Shown in pieces: positions 52,318 through 64,000 of a stretch of 64,000 nt of DNA. Under the pieces are notes generated by a model, which was given only the letters and a program-made list of their open reading frames with translations, was not told the DNA's origin and did not search any database. This stretch comes from Duganella sp. BuS-21. GTDB taxonomy: Bacteria > Pseudomonadota > Gammaproteobacteria > Burkholderiales > Burkholderiaceae_D. Positions within the stretch are counted from its first letter, which is position 1, and each line of letters begins with the position of its first letter. Position numbers and translations under genes: made by a program. The stretch is from assembly GCA_041874725.1 (NCBI GenBank), contig CP097466.1, forward strand, positions 1,302,001 through 1,366,000, in the 5' to 3' direction.

Positions 52318-53598
52318 ATGATCGATCTAAGCCTACACGACAGTAGTCCCCGCAGCTTGCGCGTGCGCGAGTTCTATCTGGGCCGCCAGCCCATTTTGGA
52401 CCGCAACCAGGCTTTGTTCGGCTACGAGTTGCTGTTCCGCAACGCTCCCGTGGGTCCTGCGCTGATCAGCAACGACCTGACGGCCACGGCGGCGGTGATC
52501 GCCCACGCCTCCCAGCTGGGCATGGAAAAAACCATCGGCGACGCGTTAGGCTTCGTCAACGTCGACGCCGACGTCATCATGAGCGATATCTTCCCCTTCC
52601 TGCCGCGCGAGAAGGTGGTGTTGGAGATTATTAACACCACCAAGGCCACGCCGCAGTTGCTGGCCCGCATCCAGGAGCTGGTCGGCCACGGCTTCAGCTT
52701 TGCGCTGGACGACGTCACCGGCGAAAACACCGACGTGCTGGAGCTGCTGCCGCTGGTCGACTACGTCAAGATGGACATGCGCAACACGCCGCTGTCGACG
52801 CTGATGAAGCTGGCGCCGCGCTTCCGCCAGGACAGGAAAAAGCTGGTGGCCGAGAAGGTCGAAACGCGCGAAGAGTTCAAGAACTGCCTGGACCTGGGCT
52901 TCGATTATTTCCAGGGCTATTACTTCTCGAAGCCGGTCATCATGAGCGGCAAGAAGCTGTCGCCGTCGCAGCTGGCCGTGATGGAGCTGATGACGCTGGT
53001 CACCTCGGATGCCGACAACCAGGAAATCGAGCGCGCCATCAAGCGCGACGTGTCGCTGGCGCTGAACCTGCTGCGCCTGGTGAACACGCCGGCCGTCGGC
53101 GCGCGCCAGCGCATCGATTCGCTGAGCCAGGCCGTCACCATCCTCGGCCGCCGCCAGTTGCAGCGCTGGCTGCAGATCATGCTGTACGCCGAGCCGAGCA
53201 AGCGCGGCCACAGCATGACGCCGCTGCTGATGCTGGCCACCACCCGTGGCCGCCTGATGGAACTGTTGGCCGGCAAGCTGCGGCGCAGCCAGCGCGAATC
53301 GGCCGACATCGCCTTCACGGTCGGCATCATGTCGCTGATGGATACGCTGTTCGGCATCACGATGTCGGAAATCCTCGAGCAGGTGCCGGTGGGCGACGAG
53401 GTGCGCCAGGCGCTGCTGCTGCGCGAAGGCTTCTTCGGCGACCTGCTCAAGCTGGTCGAATGTATAGAGCGCATCGAGGAAATGGACGAGCACATCGTGC
53501 CGACGTTGCGCGACCTCGCCATGTCCACCGATGACCTGGTGGAGCTGGAGATGGCCGCCTTCGAGTGGAGCGACAACGTGGTGCGCTACGCCCTGTAA
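52318..53598 (+). CDS. EAL-HDOD signalling protein with degenerate EAL domain
   Basis: A 426-residue cytosolic protein of the YuxH/CdgJ layout. The N-terminal EAL-like domain (about 15-210) begins YLGRQPILDRNQALFGYELL. Catalytic motifs are altered: the EAL triplet reads YELLFR, and the DDFGTG loop reads DDVTGENT. A HDOD domain covers about 220-420 (DVSLALNLLRLVNTPAVGAR). EAL domains so altered do not usually hydrolyse cyclic di-GMP and act as binding or interaction modules. The start at 52318 (MIDLSLHDSS) was chosen over in-frame ATGs upstream at 52246 and 52288 because domain homology begins soon after it. It is convergent with metH, with 11 bp between stops. Confidence 0.88.
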   Translation: MIDLSLHDSSPRSLRVREFYLGRQPILDRNQALFGYELLFRNAPVGPALISNDLTATAAVIAHASQLGMEKTIGDALGFVNVDADVIMSDIFPFLPREKVVLEIINTTKATPQLLARIQELVGHGFSFALDDVTGENTDVLELLPLVDYVKMDMRNTPLSTLMKLAPRFRQDRKKLVAEKVETREEFKNCLDLGFDYFQGYYFSKPVIMSGKKLSPSQLAVMELMTLVTSDADNQEIERAIKRDVSLALNLLRLVNTPAVGARQRIDSLSQAVTILGRRQLQRWLQIMLYAEPSKRGHSMTPLLMLATTRGRLMELLAGKLRRSQRESADIAFTVGIMSLMDTLFGITMSEILEQVPVGDEVRQALLLREGFFGDLLKLVECIERIEEMDEHIVPTLRDLAMSTDDLVELEMAAFEWSDNVVRYAL

Positions 53599-53609
53599 CG
53601 CCGCACGTC

Positions 53610-57398
<3,789 letters not shown>

Positions 57399-57522
57399 TT
57401 GTTATCTCTAAGGTCGTGGAGAGGCGCGCCCCATAGCACAGGGCGGTCTAAGATTATACGGCATCCCTGAATAAGCTTCAGCCAAGCGCTGCATCGCCGC
57501 AACAATCTGCCCTTTGCAGCAG

Positions 57523-57798
57523 TCAGGTGCGGGCGGCGAGGGCCAGGGCGTCGGCCAGGCGGTCGTTGCCCCAGTACATTTCGGGGCCGACGAAGAAGGT
57601 CGGGGCGCCGAAGATGTGGAGGGCGCGGGCTGCGTCGGTGCGGGTGCGCAGGCGTTCCTTGTTGTCGGCCGACTGCGCCGCCCTCAGTAACGGTTTCCAC
57701 TGCACCGCCACCTCGTGCTGCCGCGCCAGCCGCAGCACGCTCAGGTAGCTGTAGTTGCTGGCGAAGTCGAACCAGCAGCTGAGTTCCGGCCGCGACAT
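57523..57798 (-). pseudogene. Internally deleted DsbA-fold/HCCA-isomerase-like gene
   Basis: A 91-residue frame whose two ends match different parts of 2-hydroxychromene-2-carboxylate isomerase-type thioredoxin proteins, normally about 200 residues. Residues 1-35 match the first strand and helix (CWFDFASNYSYLSVLRL), and residues 45-91 match the C-terminal part (IFGAPTFFVGPEMYWGNDRL). The helical domain of about 100 residues between them is absent without loss of frame. It is probably a deletion remnant, though a minimal thioredoxin-like protein cannot be excluded. The ATG overlaps the stop of a short chemoreceptor-tail frame by one base (TGATG). Confidence 0.65.
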
Positions 57799-57932
57799 CA
57801 GCGCGCCTGGCTCAGTTGCAGCGTTTTGCCGCGCAACTTCGGCGCGCGCGCCGGCGCCTGCTCCGGCAGGCTGGCCGAGGCTGCCGCCGTCTGTTCCACC
57901 AGCGCGGCGTTCTGCTGCGTCATGTCGTCCAT
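57798..57932 (-). pseudogene. Chemoreceptor C-terminal remnant (44 codons)
   Basis: This short frame, MDDMTQQNAALVEQTAAASA onward, reads like the extreme C-terminus of a methyl-accepting chemotaxis protein, where (M)DxxTQQNAALVEExAAAAxS is very common. It then ends in a basic tail (KLRGKTLQLSQAR). The rest of a receptor is missing: the upstream 130 bp hold no signalling or membrane domain. AGGAG lies 7 bp before the ATG, so the piece could still be translated. Its stop overlaps the next start. I take it as what is left after a deletion that fused or removed the receptor body. Confidence 0.6.
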
Positions 57933-58062
57933 CGCGATCTCCTGAAGAGCGGCAAGCTGAATTCATCATATGCCTGAACCGGTGAGAATCGGGGAGATTT
58001 CTTTCTATGCGCCACCTTTTTGTGGCGTAAAATTCCTCATTTACCGAGCTGAGGAAGTGTTG

Positions 58063-58518
58063 ATGAAATTCCAATTACGTTTGATCGTCGGCGTCGCCGC
58101 TCTGGGTCTGGCCGTGAGCGCGCAGGCGGAAAGTTTCGCCTCGTCGGCCTCGAGCGCCGGCTCCGCTTCCAGCGGCAGCGTGTCTGATTCCTTGTCGGGC
58201 TCCAGCAACAGCTCGAAAAACGACCGCAAGGTGGCCGACGGCGACTACCGCATCATCCAGATCGCCGTCACGCCGGAGCGCGCCGGTCGCACCCGCCTCA
58301 CCCTGGCGACCCGGGAGCAGGGCGCGGAACAGCGCGTGGTGCTGGACCTGCCGCAAGCGACCTTCGAGCAGCAGCAACTGGCCGTGGGCGATGCGATTCA
58401 TGCCCGCAATCGCGTCTACGGGCTGGAGTTCGCCCGCGTCGACAATCGCCAGCCGTTTTACCTGGTACTGGCCGATGAGTGGTACGGCGAACTGGCTTCC
58501 CGTCCGCTGAGCCTTTGA
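58063..58518 (+). CDS. Exported Ser-rich protein of unknown function
   Basis: A 151-residue protein. The signal peptide ends at about residue 22 (LGLAVSAQAES). Residues 23-52 are a low-complexity Ser/Ala/Gly stretch, and the rest is a compact beta-rich domain (DYRIIQIAVTPERAGRTRLT; RVYGLEFARVDNRQPFYLVL). GAGGAAG 6 bp before the ATG fixes the start. A hairpin (CGCCAC/GTGGCG) at 58010-58027 runs into TAAAAT at 58028-58033, a possible -10. The stop overlaps the TTG start of the next gene, so the two are coupled. I do not recognise the family. Confidence 0.75.
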   Translation: MKFQLRLIVGVAALGLAVSAQAESFASSASSAGSASSGSVSDSLSGSSNSSKNDRKVADGDYRIIQIAVTPERAGRTRLTLATREQGAEQRVVLDLPQATFEQQQLAVGDAIHARNRVYGLEFARVDNRQPFYLVLADEWYGELASRPLSL

Positions 58519-59438
58519 AGCGATTCGGCGCGCCGGCCTGCTGCCTCGCCCTGCTGCTGCTGCTGCCGTTGCTGCTGGTGACGGTGGGCGAGGCCAGCGC
58601 ATCGTCGGCGCGGTTTTGCGACCGCGCGCAGGAGCTGAGCGCCGCCGAGCAGAGCCGCCTGCTGCGCTTTGCCGCCGTGCTGCGCGACGAGCTGGCCGCC
58701 AGCGAGGACAGCGTGGCGCTGGTCAGCCGCTCCGGCCTGGACCTGTCGCGCTTCAACATCCGCTATTCGCACGCGGCGCTTGCCTGGCGTTCGGAGCAGG
58801 GCCTGTGGTCGGCACGCCAGCTGTACTACGCCTGCGATGAAGGCCGTCCGCGCATCTACGATCAAGGCCTGGCCGGCTTCGCCATGGGCACCGACGATCC
58901 CGCGCTTGGCTACCTGAGTATCGTGCGCCTGCCGCCGCAGGCGGTGCTGGCGCTACGGCCGGCGCTGCTCGACACGCCGCGCGCGCTGCATCTGCTGGCG
59001 GCGCAATACAGCGCCAACGCTTACGCGTACAGCCTGCGCTACCAGAACTGCAATCAATGGCTGATGGAGATGCTGGCCGCCGGCTGGGGCGACCTGGCCG
59101 ATGGAGAGGCTTTGCGGGCGCGCGCACAAGCCTGGCTACGCGATGCCGGCTATGTGCCTCAGCCGGTGGAGGTGGGCTCGCGCTTCTGGATGCTGGCGTC
59201 CTACTTTGTGCCGCTGCTGCACCTGAACGACCATCCTGATGAGGACCGGGCCGCGCTCAAGCTGCACGTCAGCCTGCCCGCCAGCATCGAAGAATTTATC
59301 CGCGCCCGCTTTCCGCAAAGCGAGCGCGTTGAGTTGTGCCACGACGACCAGCAAGTCGTCGTCCATCGCGGCTGGACGCCGATCGCCGAGGGCTGCAAAG
59401 CCGCCGACGGTGATCGCGTGATGTCGCTGCTTGATTAA
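58515..59438 (+). CDS. DUF2145-family exported protein
   Basis: A 307-residue protein. I place the start at TTG 58515, overlapping the previous stop (TTGA), because it gives a clean signal peptide: basic KRFG, then the hydrophobic core CLALLLLLPLLLVTVG, then cleavage after ASA. The mature protein has a conserved cysteine (RFCDRAQELS), an early SHAALAWR segment and YQNCNQWLMEMLAAGWG, which recall DUF2145. A GTG at 58479 is an alternative start. It is coupled to the upstream secreted Ser-rich gene. The 3' end overlaps the convergent nitroreductase gene by 4 bp. Function unknown. Confidence 0.78.
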   Translation: MKRFGAPACCLALLLLLPLLLVTVGEASASSARFCDRAQELSAAEQSRLLRFAAVLRDELAASEDSVALVSRSGLDLSRFNIRYSHAALAWRSEQGLWSARQLYYACDEGRPRIYDQGLAGFAMGTDDPALGYLSIVRLPPQAVLALRPALLDTPRALHLLAAQYSANAYAYSLRYQNCNQWLMEMLAAGWGDLADGEALRARAQAWLRDAGYVPQPVEVGSRFWMLASYFVPLLHLNDHPDEDRAALKLHVSLPASIEEFIRARFPQSERVELCHDDQQVVVHRGWTPIAEGCKAADGDRVMSLLD

Positions 59439-60073
59439 GCCAGTTCGGTCACGAACTTGTCGCGTGGACGGCGTACCTTTTTCAGGTTGACCAGCCAGTC
59501 GCCTTCTTCTTCGCGGTAGCCGAGCGGCAGGATCACGACGCTGCGCAGCTTGCGTTCCTGCAGCGACAGGATCTGGTCGACAGCGGCCGGATCGAAGCCC
59601 TCCATCGGCGTGGCGTCGACGCCTTCAAACGCCGCCGCCACCATGCCCACGCCCAGCGCGATGTAAGCCTGGCGGGCTGCAGCGTCGAAGTTGGCGGCGT
59701 CGCTGCGCGCCGCCACGATCCCCAGCAACTGCTTGCGATAGGCTTCCCAGCCTTCGTTGACGAAGCCGCGCACGTCGTTGGTCAGGTCGAACATCATGTT
59801 GATGCGTTCCGGCGTGATGTTGTCCCAGGCCGCGAATACCAGCAGGTGCGAGGCGTCGGTCACTTGCGACTGGCCCCACGCCACTTCGCGGATCTTGGCG
59901 CGCAGCTCGGGATTTTTCACCACGAACACTTCAAACGGTTGCAGGCCGCTGGAGGTCGGCGCCAGGCGCACCGCTTCCAGGATGCGCTCCAGGACGGCGT
60001 CGTCTACTTTTTTGGCGGGATTGTATTTTTTGGTGGCGTAGCGCCAGTTCAGCTTGTCGATCACTTCGGTCAT
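59435..60073 (-). CDS. NfsB-like nitroreductase (NAD(P)H-dependent)
   Basis: A 212-residue flavoprotein of the nitroreductase family. The FMN-binding RYATKKYNPAKK at the N-terminus, the LAPTSSGLQPFEVFVV loop near residue 40, and the C-terminal LPLGYREEEGDW with KVRRP are visible. It should bind FMN as a dimer and reduce nitro or quinone compounds with NAD(P)H. It lies 93 bp downstream of fmt on the same strand, with a GC-rich hairpin between, and so is probably transcribed on its own. The physiological substrate is unknown. Confidence 0.9.
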   Translation of the reverse strand: MTEVIDKLNWRYATKKYNPAKKVDDAVLERILEAVRLAPTSSGLQPFEVFVVKNPELRAKIREVAWGQSQVTDASHLLVFAAWDNITPERINMMFDLTNDVRGFVNEGWEAYRKQLLGIVAARSDAANFDAAARQAYIALGVGMVAAAFEGVDATPMEGFDPAAVDQILSLQERKLRSVVILPLGYREEEGDWLVNLKKVRRPRDKFVTELA

Positions 60074-60092
60074 ATTCGCTCCTGTTGGTAAG

Positions 60093-60115
60093 GCCCCGCA
60101 CCAAGCGGGCGGGGC
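60093..60115 (-). terminator. GC-rich hairpin between fmt and nitroreductase
   Basis: GCCCCGC (60093-60099) pairs with GCGGGGC (60109-60115) across a 9-base loop. No T-run follows on the minus strand, so it is a weak candidate for ending the def-fmt transcript. Confidence 0.35.
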
Positions 60116-60166
60116 GGCAAACCATCATAGCGAATATGCCGGAAACGTGCAGGCGACGGCCGATTT

Positions 60167-61120
60167 TCAGGAAAAGCTCAGGCCTTCGAGCGGGAAGCCC
60201 TTGATGAACTCGGCCGCAGGCAGGCGCTTGCCACCCGGTTTTTGCAACTGGGTCAGGCGCAGCGCGCCGCTGCCGCAGGCGACCACGATGCCGTGCTGCG
60301 CATCGGCCGACAGCACCGTGCCGGCCGGCGCGTTGCCGCCGTCGAGCACTTCCGCGCCCCACAGCTTGACGTGGACGCCGTTGACCGTGCCGTAGGCGCC
60401 GGGGAAGGGATTGAAGGCGCGGATCTTGCGGCCGATGTCCAGCGCCGATTGCGTGAAGTCCAGCGCCGCTTCTTCCTTGCTGATCTTGGCCGCGTAGTTG
60501 ACGCCTTGTTCCGGCTGCACCACGGCTTCCAATTGATTGTGCTGCAGCTGCTTGAGTGCGTCGACGATCATCTTGCCGCCCAGCGCGGCCAGCTTGTCGT
60601 GCAGGCTGCCGGTGGTGTCGCCGTCTTCAATGGCGACGCGCTCGATCAGCAGCATCGGCCCGGTGTCCAGGCCTTCTTCCATCTCCATGATGGTGATGCC
60701 GGTCTGCGTATCGCCCGCCTCGATGGCGCGGTGGATCGGTGCGGCGCCGCGCCAGCGCGGCAACAGCGAACCGTGGATGTTCAGGCAGGGCTTGATGTCG
60801 AGCGTGCTGCGCGGCAGGATCAGGCCGTAGGCGGCCACCACCATCACATCGTACGGCGTCGACAGCAGGCGCTGGTGTGCGGCCAAGGCTTCCTCGGCGC
60901 GCTGCGGGTCCTTGCTGTCCATGCGCAGCGACAGCGGCTGCAGCACTTCGATGCCTTTCGACAGCGCGTATTGCTTGACGGCGGACGGCTGCAGCTGCAT
61001 GCCGCGACCGGCCGGGCGGTCCGGCTGGGTCAGCACCAGCGGGATCTCAAAGCCGGCCTCGTGCAACGCTTGCAGGGCCGTGGCGGCAAATTCCGGCGTG
61101 CCGGCGAAGATGACTTTCAT
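60167..61120 (-). CDS. fmt: Methionyl-tRNA formyltransferase
   Basis: Fmt formylates the initiator methionyl-tRNA. The 317-residue protein begins [20 protein letters not shown]. The formyl-folate binding region carries the catalytic set [20 protein letters not shown] and [13 protein letters not shown]-terminal OB-like domain (about 205-317) binds tRNA. The start was set at 61120 because the upstream extension belongs to the overlapping def region. It lies 14 bp after def, the usual pairing of two enzymes that add and remove the N-formyl group. Confidence 0.97.
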   Translation of the reverse strand: MKVIFAGTPEFAATALQALHEAGFEIPLVLTQPDRPAGRGMQLQPSAVKQYALSKGIEVLQPLSLRMDSKDPQRAEEALAAHQRLLSTPYDVMVVAAYGLILPRSTLDIKPCLNIHGSLLPRWRGAAPIHRAIEAGDTQTGITIMEMEEGLDTGPMLLIERVAIEDGDTTGSLHDKLAALGGKMIVDALKQLQHNQLEAVVQPEQGVNYAAKISKEEAALDFTQSALDIGRKIRAFNPFPGAYGTVNGVHVKLWGAEVLDGGNAPAGTVLSADAQHGIVVACGSGALRLTQLQKPGGKRLPAAEFIKGFPLEGLSFS

Positions 61121-61134
61121 GACCGGGTCAACGC

Positions 61135-61677
61135 TCAAAAGCGACGGCCCTGGGCGCGCAGCTGGGCTTCGCGTTCCATGCCGCGTTCTTCCTTCTGCAG
61201 CTTGGCCTTGATGCGGTTGCGCTTCAGCGGCGACAGATACTCGACGAAAACCTTGCCCTTCAGGTGGTCCATCTCGTGCTGGATGCACACGGCCAGCAGG
61301 CCGTCGGCATCCACTTCGAACGCTTGGCCCTTGACGTCAAAGGCGCGTACTTTTACTTTGGATGGACGCTCGACGCCGTCGTACACGCCCGGCACCGACA
61401 GGCAGCCTTCGTCGTAGACTTGCTTGTCGTCGCTGCTCCAGAGGATTTCCGGATTGATGTAAGCGACCAGCGCGTTCTTTTCTTCGGTGATGTCGATCAC
61501 CACCACCTGCTCGTGGACGTCGACCTGCGATGCGGCCAGGCCGATGCCCGGCGCTTCGTACATGGTCTCGGCCATGTCGGCGACCAGCTTCGCCAGACGC
61601 TCGTCGAACACAGTGACTGGTGCCGCAACCTTGTGCAGGCGCGGATCGGGGTAACGCAGAATATTTAAGATAGCCAT
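61135..61677 (-). CDS. def: Peptide deformylase
   Basis: Def removes the formyl group from new proteins. It is a 180-residue metallo-enzyme with the three family motifs: [21 protein letters not shown] (metal-binding cysteine), and [14 protein letters not shown] (HExxH). The C-terminal helix is longer than in E. coli Def, a minor variation. It is the first gene of def-fmt and is divergent from a LysM gene across 173 bp. That gap contains a 7-bp inverted repeat AACCGCG/CGCGGTT (61724-61749) of unknown role. Confidence 0.97.
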   Translation of the reverse strand: MAILNILRYPDPRLHKVAAPVTVFDERLAKLVADMAETMYEAPGIGLAASQVDVHEQVVVIDITEEKNALVAYINPEILWSSDDKQVYDEGCLSVPGVYDGVERPSKVKVRAFDVKGQAFEVDADGLLAVCIQHEMDHLKGKVFVEYLSPLKRNRIKAKLQKEERGMEREAQLRAQGRRF

Positions 61678-61753
61678 GATAACTAAGTGAAAACTATGTG
61701 ATTGCCCTGCTAATTAATAAGATAACCGCGCCAGTGACGGTACGCGGTTTCGC

Positions 61754-61782
61754 TTGCTAGTTCAGGGTTTTATGGGCAGAAT
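61754..61782 (+). promoter_or_regulatory. Candidate promoter for the LysM gene
   Basis: TTGCTA (61754-61759) and CAGAAT (61777-61782) are separated by exactly 17 bp, each with four of six matches to the sigma-70 consensus. The start would lie near 61789, giving a leader of about 60 nt before the ATG at 61851. It overlaps none of the inverted repeat at 61724-61749 just upstream. Confidence 0.35.
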
Positions 61783-61850
61783 TTGATTCAATTTGGCAAG
61801 CTTTCCTGCTTCGCTGCCGTGTGCTTGCGGCGCACTTACTGGATCTATTA

Positions 61851-62951
61851 ATGAAAAATTTTAGCACAGTCAGTACCCGCTTAGCATTGGCCGCCTTGTT
61901 TTCCGTCGCTGCTGCAGCCTCGGCCGCGCCACTGACATGCGAATTCCGGCCCGACGCGCCGGACCAACACGTGGTGGTCAAGGGCGACACGCTGTGGGAC
62001 ATTTCCGGCGCCTTCCTGCGCCAGCCCTGGTGCTGGCCGACCGTGTGGGGCATGAACCGCGACGAGATCGCCAATCCGCACTGGATTTATCCGGGCCAGG
62101 TGATCTGGTTCGACCGCGCCGCCGGCCGTCTGCGGCTGGGCACGCAGTTGAGCGACGGCCTCAACGATCCCTCGACCACGCAAAAGCTGGAGCCGCGCGT
62201 GCGCACCGAAGGCTTGGGCAAGGACGCCGTGCCGTCGATCCCGCCCGGCGTGATCGAACCCTTTCTGACCCAGCCGCTGATCATCGAGGATGACGAACTG
62301 AAGGGCGCACCGCGCATCATCGCCACGCAGGAGGGCCGCGTGTTCCTGGGCAAGGGCGACAAGGCCTATGTGCGCGGCGACCTGAAAGGCAACAGTTCCT
62401 TCCAGGTGTTCCGTCCCGGTGCGCCGCTCAAGGATCCCGTCAGCAAACAGGTGATCGGCTACGAGGCCTTCTATTTAGGCACGCTGAAATTGCAGGCCGA
62501 AGTCAAGCCCGGCGCCGGCAGCGCGGTGCACACTTTCGCCGTCTCCACCGCCAACCAGGAAATGGGCAAGGGCGACCAGTTGCGCGCCGTGCCGCCGACG
62601 CCGATGCAGAACTACGCACCGCATCCACCCGGGCAGGCGGTCGATGCGCGGGTGGTGGCGGTGTACGGCGGCGTCACGCACGCCGGCCAGAACCAGGTGG
62701 TCAGCATTAATCGCGGAAAGCTTGACGGACTCGATATCGGTTCCGTGCTGCAGCTGTACCATGCGGGAAGAACTGTGAGCGATTCCACCGGCCAGAAGAG
62801 CTGGTTCGGGCGCGAGCAGCAGGTCAAGCTGCCGGACGAGGAAGTGGGCAGCTTGTTTATCTTCCGCGTGTTCAAGCATATTTCCTACGGCTTGATCATG
62901 CAGGTGACGGCGCCGGTTGAGGTGGGCGACGTCGCCAAGTCGCCGGAGTAA
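61851..62951 (+). CDS. LysM-domain exported protein
   Basis: A 366-residue protein with a signal peptide (about 1-26, ALFSVAAAASAA). One LysM domain covers about 38-90 (HVVVKGDTLWDISGAFL; NPHWIYPGQVIW), which binds peptidoglycan. The rest is a long beta-rich part with repeated GDKAYVRGDLKG-type loops that I cannot assign. It has no peptidase motif. A gene of this type next to dprA and def-fmt is a conserved betaproteobacterial arrangement as I recall. It ends 8 bp before dprA, so the two may be co-transcribed. Confidence 0.88.
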   Translation: MKNFSTVSTRLALAALFSVAAAASAAPLTCEFRPDAPDQHVVVKGDTLWDISGAFLRQPWCWPTVWGMNRDEIANPHWIYPGQVIWFDRAAGRLRLGTQLSDGLNDPSTTQKLEPRVRTEGLGKDAVPSIPPGVIEPFLTQPLIIEDDELKGAPRIIATQEGRVFLGKGDKAYVRGDLKGNSSFQVFRPGAPLKDPVSKQVIGYEAFYLGTLKLQAEVKPGAGSAVHTFAVSTANQEMGKGDQLRAVPPTPMQNYAPHPPGQAVDARVVAVYGGVTHAGQNQVVSINRGKLDGLDIGSVLQLYHAGRTVSDSTGQKSWFGREQQVKLPDEEVGSLFIFRVFKHISYGLIMQVTAPVEVGDVAKSPE

Positions 62952-62959
62952 ACCATCCC

Positions 62960-64000
62960 GTGCAAGCCACGGAAGCCATTGCCGAATTGACCAGGCCAGC
63001 GCTGGCGGGCTGGCTGCGTCTGCAACAGACCGGCGGCGTCGGCCTGCTGACCGCGCACACGCTGCTGGACGCGCTCGGCACCCCGCACGCCATCTTTGAC
63101 GCCAGCCGCACCCGCCTGCTGGACATCGTCACGCCGCGCCAGGCCGACGCCTTGCTGGCGCCGCCGACAGCGGTGCTTGAGGCGCAGCTCGACGCCGTGC
63201 AGGCCTGGCAGGCGCTGCCCGGCAACCGCATATTGCCGCTCGATCATCCCGATTATCCCAACGAATTGCGCGAGATCGTCGCCGCGCCGCTGATGCTGTA
63301 CGTCAAAGGCAGGGTCGAACTATTGCTGCGCCGCTCAGTGGCGGTGGTTGGTTCGCGCAACGCCAGCCGCCAGGGTGTGCTGAACGCCCAGCACATGGCG
63401 CAAACCCTGTCCGACGCCGGCCTGGTGATCGTCTCCGGGCTGGCGCTGGGCATCGATGCGGCGGCCCACGAGGGCGCGCTCGGCGGGGCCGGCGGCACCA
63501 TCGCCGTGCTGGGCACCGGCATCGACCGCATCTATCCGGCCCGCAACGGCGCGCTGGCGCGCCGCATCGCCGAGGAGGGTTGCGTGGTCAGCGAATACGC
63601 GCTGGGCACGCCGCCCACGCGCGACAACTTTCCCCGTCGCAACCGCATCATCAGCGGCCTGGCGCGCGGCGTGCTGGTGGTGGAGGCGGCCGCCAGGTCC
63701 GGTTCCCTGATCACCGCGCGGCTGGCGGTGGCCCAAGGGCGCGATGTGTACGCCGTCCCCGGATCGATTCATGCGACACTAGCCAAAGGCTGTCACCAAT
63801 TGATCAGGGAAGGCGCCAGGCTGGTGGAATCCGGCGCCGACGTGCTGGCCGAGTTGCAGATGCTGGCCGATGGCCAGGCCGGCGCCCGCGCCGCGCTGGA
63901 CGACAGCTTTGTCGATCGCGTGCTGGACGCCATGGGCGCCGATCCGGTGCAGGCCGACGTGCTGGCCCTGCATCTGCATGAAACGGCCGGCGAGTTGCAA
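62960..64000 (+). CDS. dprA: DNA processing protein DprA, 3'-truncated by window edge
   Basis: DprA protects incoming single-stranded DNA during natural transformation and loads RecA. The frame opens at GTG 62960 (MQATEAIAEL) and runs without a stop for 347 codons to the window end. An N-terminal SAM-like helical part precedes the Rossmann domain: VAVVGSRNASRQGVLNAQ, SGLALGIDAAAHEGAL, GGTIAVLGTGIDRIYPARN, PPTRDNFPRRNRIISGLARG, and EAAARSGSLITARLA. The last residues (VLALHLHETAGELQ) enter the C-terminal winged helix. No other competence gene is in the window. Confidence 0.94.
   Translation, partial: MQATEAIAELTRPALAGWLRLQQTGGVGLLTAHTLLDALGTPHAIFDASRTRLLDIVTPRQADALLAPPTAVLEAQLDAVQAWQALPGNRILPLDHPDYPNELREIVAAPLMLYVKGRVELLLRRSVAVVGSRNASRQGVLNAQHMAQTLSDAGLVIVSGLALGIDAAAHEGALGGAGGTIAVLGTGIDRIYPARNGALARRIAEEGCVVSEYALGTPPTRDNFPRRNRIISGLARGVLVVEAAARSGSLITARLAVAQGRDVYAVPGSIHATLAKGCHQLIREGARLVESGADVLAELQMLADGQAGARAALDDSFVDRVLDAMGADPVQADVLALHLHETAGELQ

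Noticed and set aside
57399..57522. Possible cobalamin riboswitch upstream of metH
   Set aside because: The gap is only 124 bp and I could not see the conserved B12-box core, so no riboswitch is called.

Overview
The window is high-GC, densely coded bacterial chromosome. The gene set points to a betaproteobacterium of the Oxalobacteraceae (Massilia, Duganella, Janthinobacterium or a relative): gshA-gshB followed by an EIIA(Man)-HPr-EI block, metX-metW, mreBCD-mrdA-rodA-rlpA, rsmB-DUF4390-ntrYX, a DUF3567 gene and def-fmt beside a LysM gene and dprA. The genus is inferred from memory of these families, not from a search. Almost every base is genic and no gene-free stretch exceeds 300 bp. I saw no rRNA, tRNA, CRISPR array, phage or insertion sequence. 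Both edges cut a gene: gshA at the left and dprA at the right.

Layout. 1-4559: glutathione synthesis (gshA, gshB) and a regulatory-type PTS (EIIA, ptsH, ptsI). 4637-9434: metX-metW, an AmpG-like transporter, an M48 metalloprotease and an RluA-type pseudouridine synthase. 9438-14099: a 1000-residue Ig/RTX-like surface protein, xthA and pyrE. 14174-26918 is the most accessory part. It holds an unknown gene coupled to an alpha/beta hydrolase; an RstA/RstB-like two-component system divergent from three envelope genes, with a cluster of TACA boxes between them; an operon joining two tandem secreted jelly-roll proteins to a LytS/LytTR pair; a BlaI/BlaR1-like pair whose protease carries a TonB-like tail; a GH13-like protein with an eroded active site; and an HExxH protein.

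26955-30389: gatCAB, with a repeat element in each intergenic gap. 30648-38854: the rod-shape operon mreB-mreC-mreD-mrdA-rodA-rodA-rlpA, with rodA duplicated in tandem. 38862-45017: a probable seven-gene minus-strand operon argS-SPOR-dsbA-SDR-birA-coaX-SPOR. 45127-53598: a small coiled-coil protein, rsmB, DUF4390, an NtrY/NtrX-like pair, a CobW-like remnant, DUF3567, a class II amidotransferase and an EAL-HDOD protein. 53610-57398: metH. 57523-57932: two apparent gene remnants. 58063-64000: two secreted proteins, a nitroreductase, fmt, def, a LysM protein and dprA.

The main points for follow-up are the secreted-pair/LytSR operon, the TACA-box array, the pseudo-amylase, the remnants at 57.5-57.9 kb, the tandem RodA pair, and a three-copy palindromic repeat at 944, 28438 and 30012.
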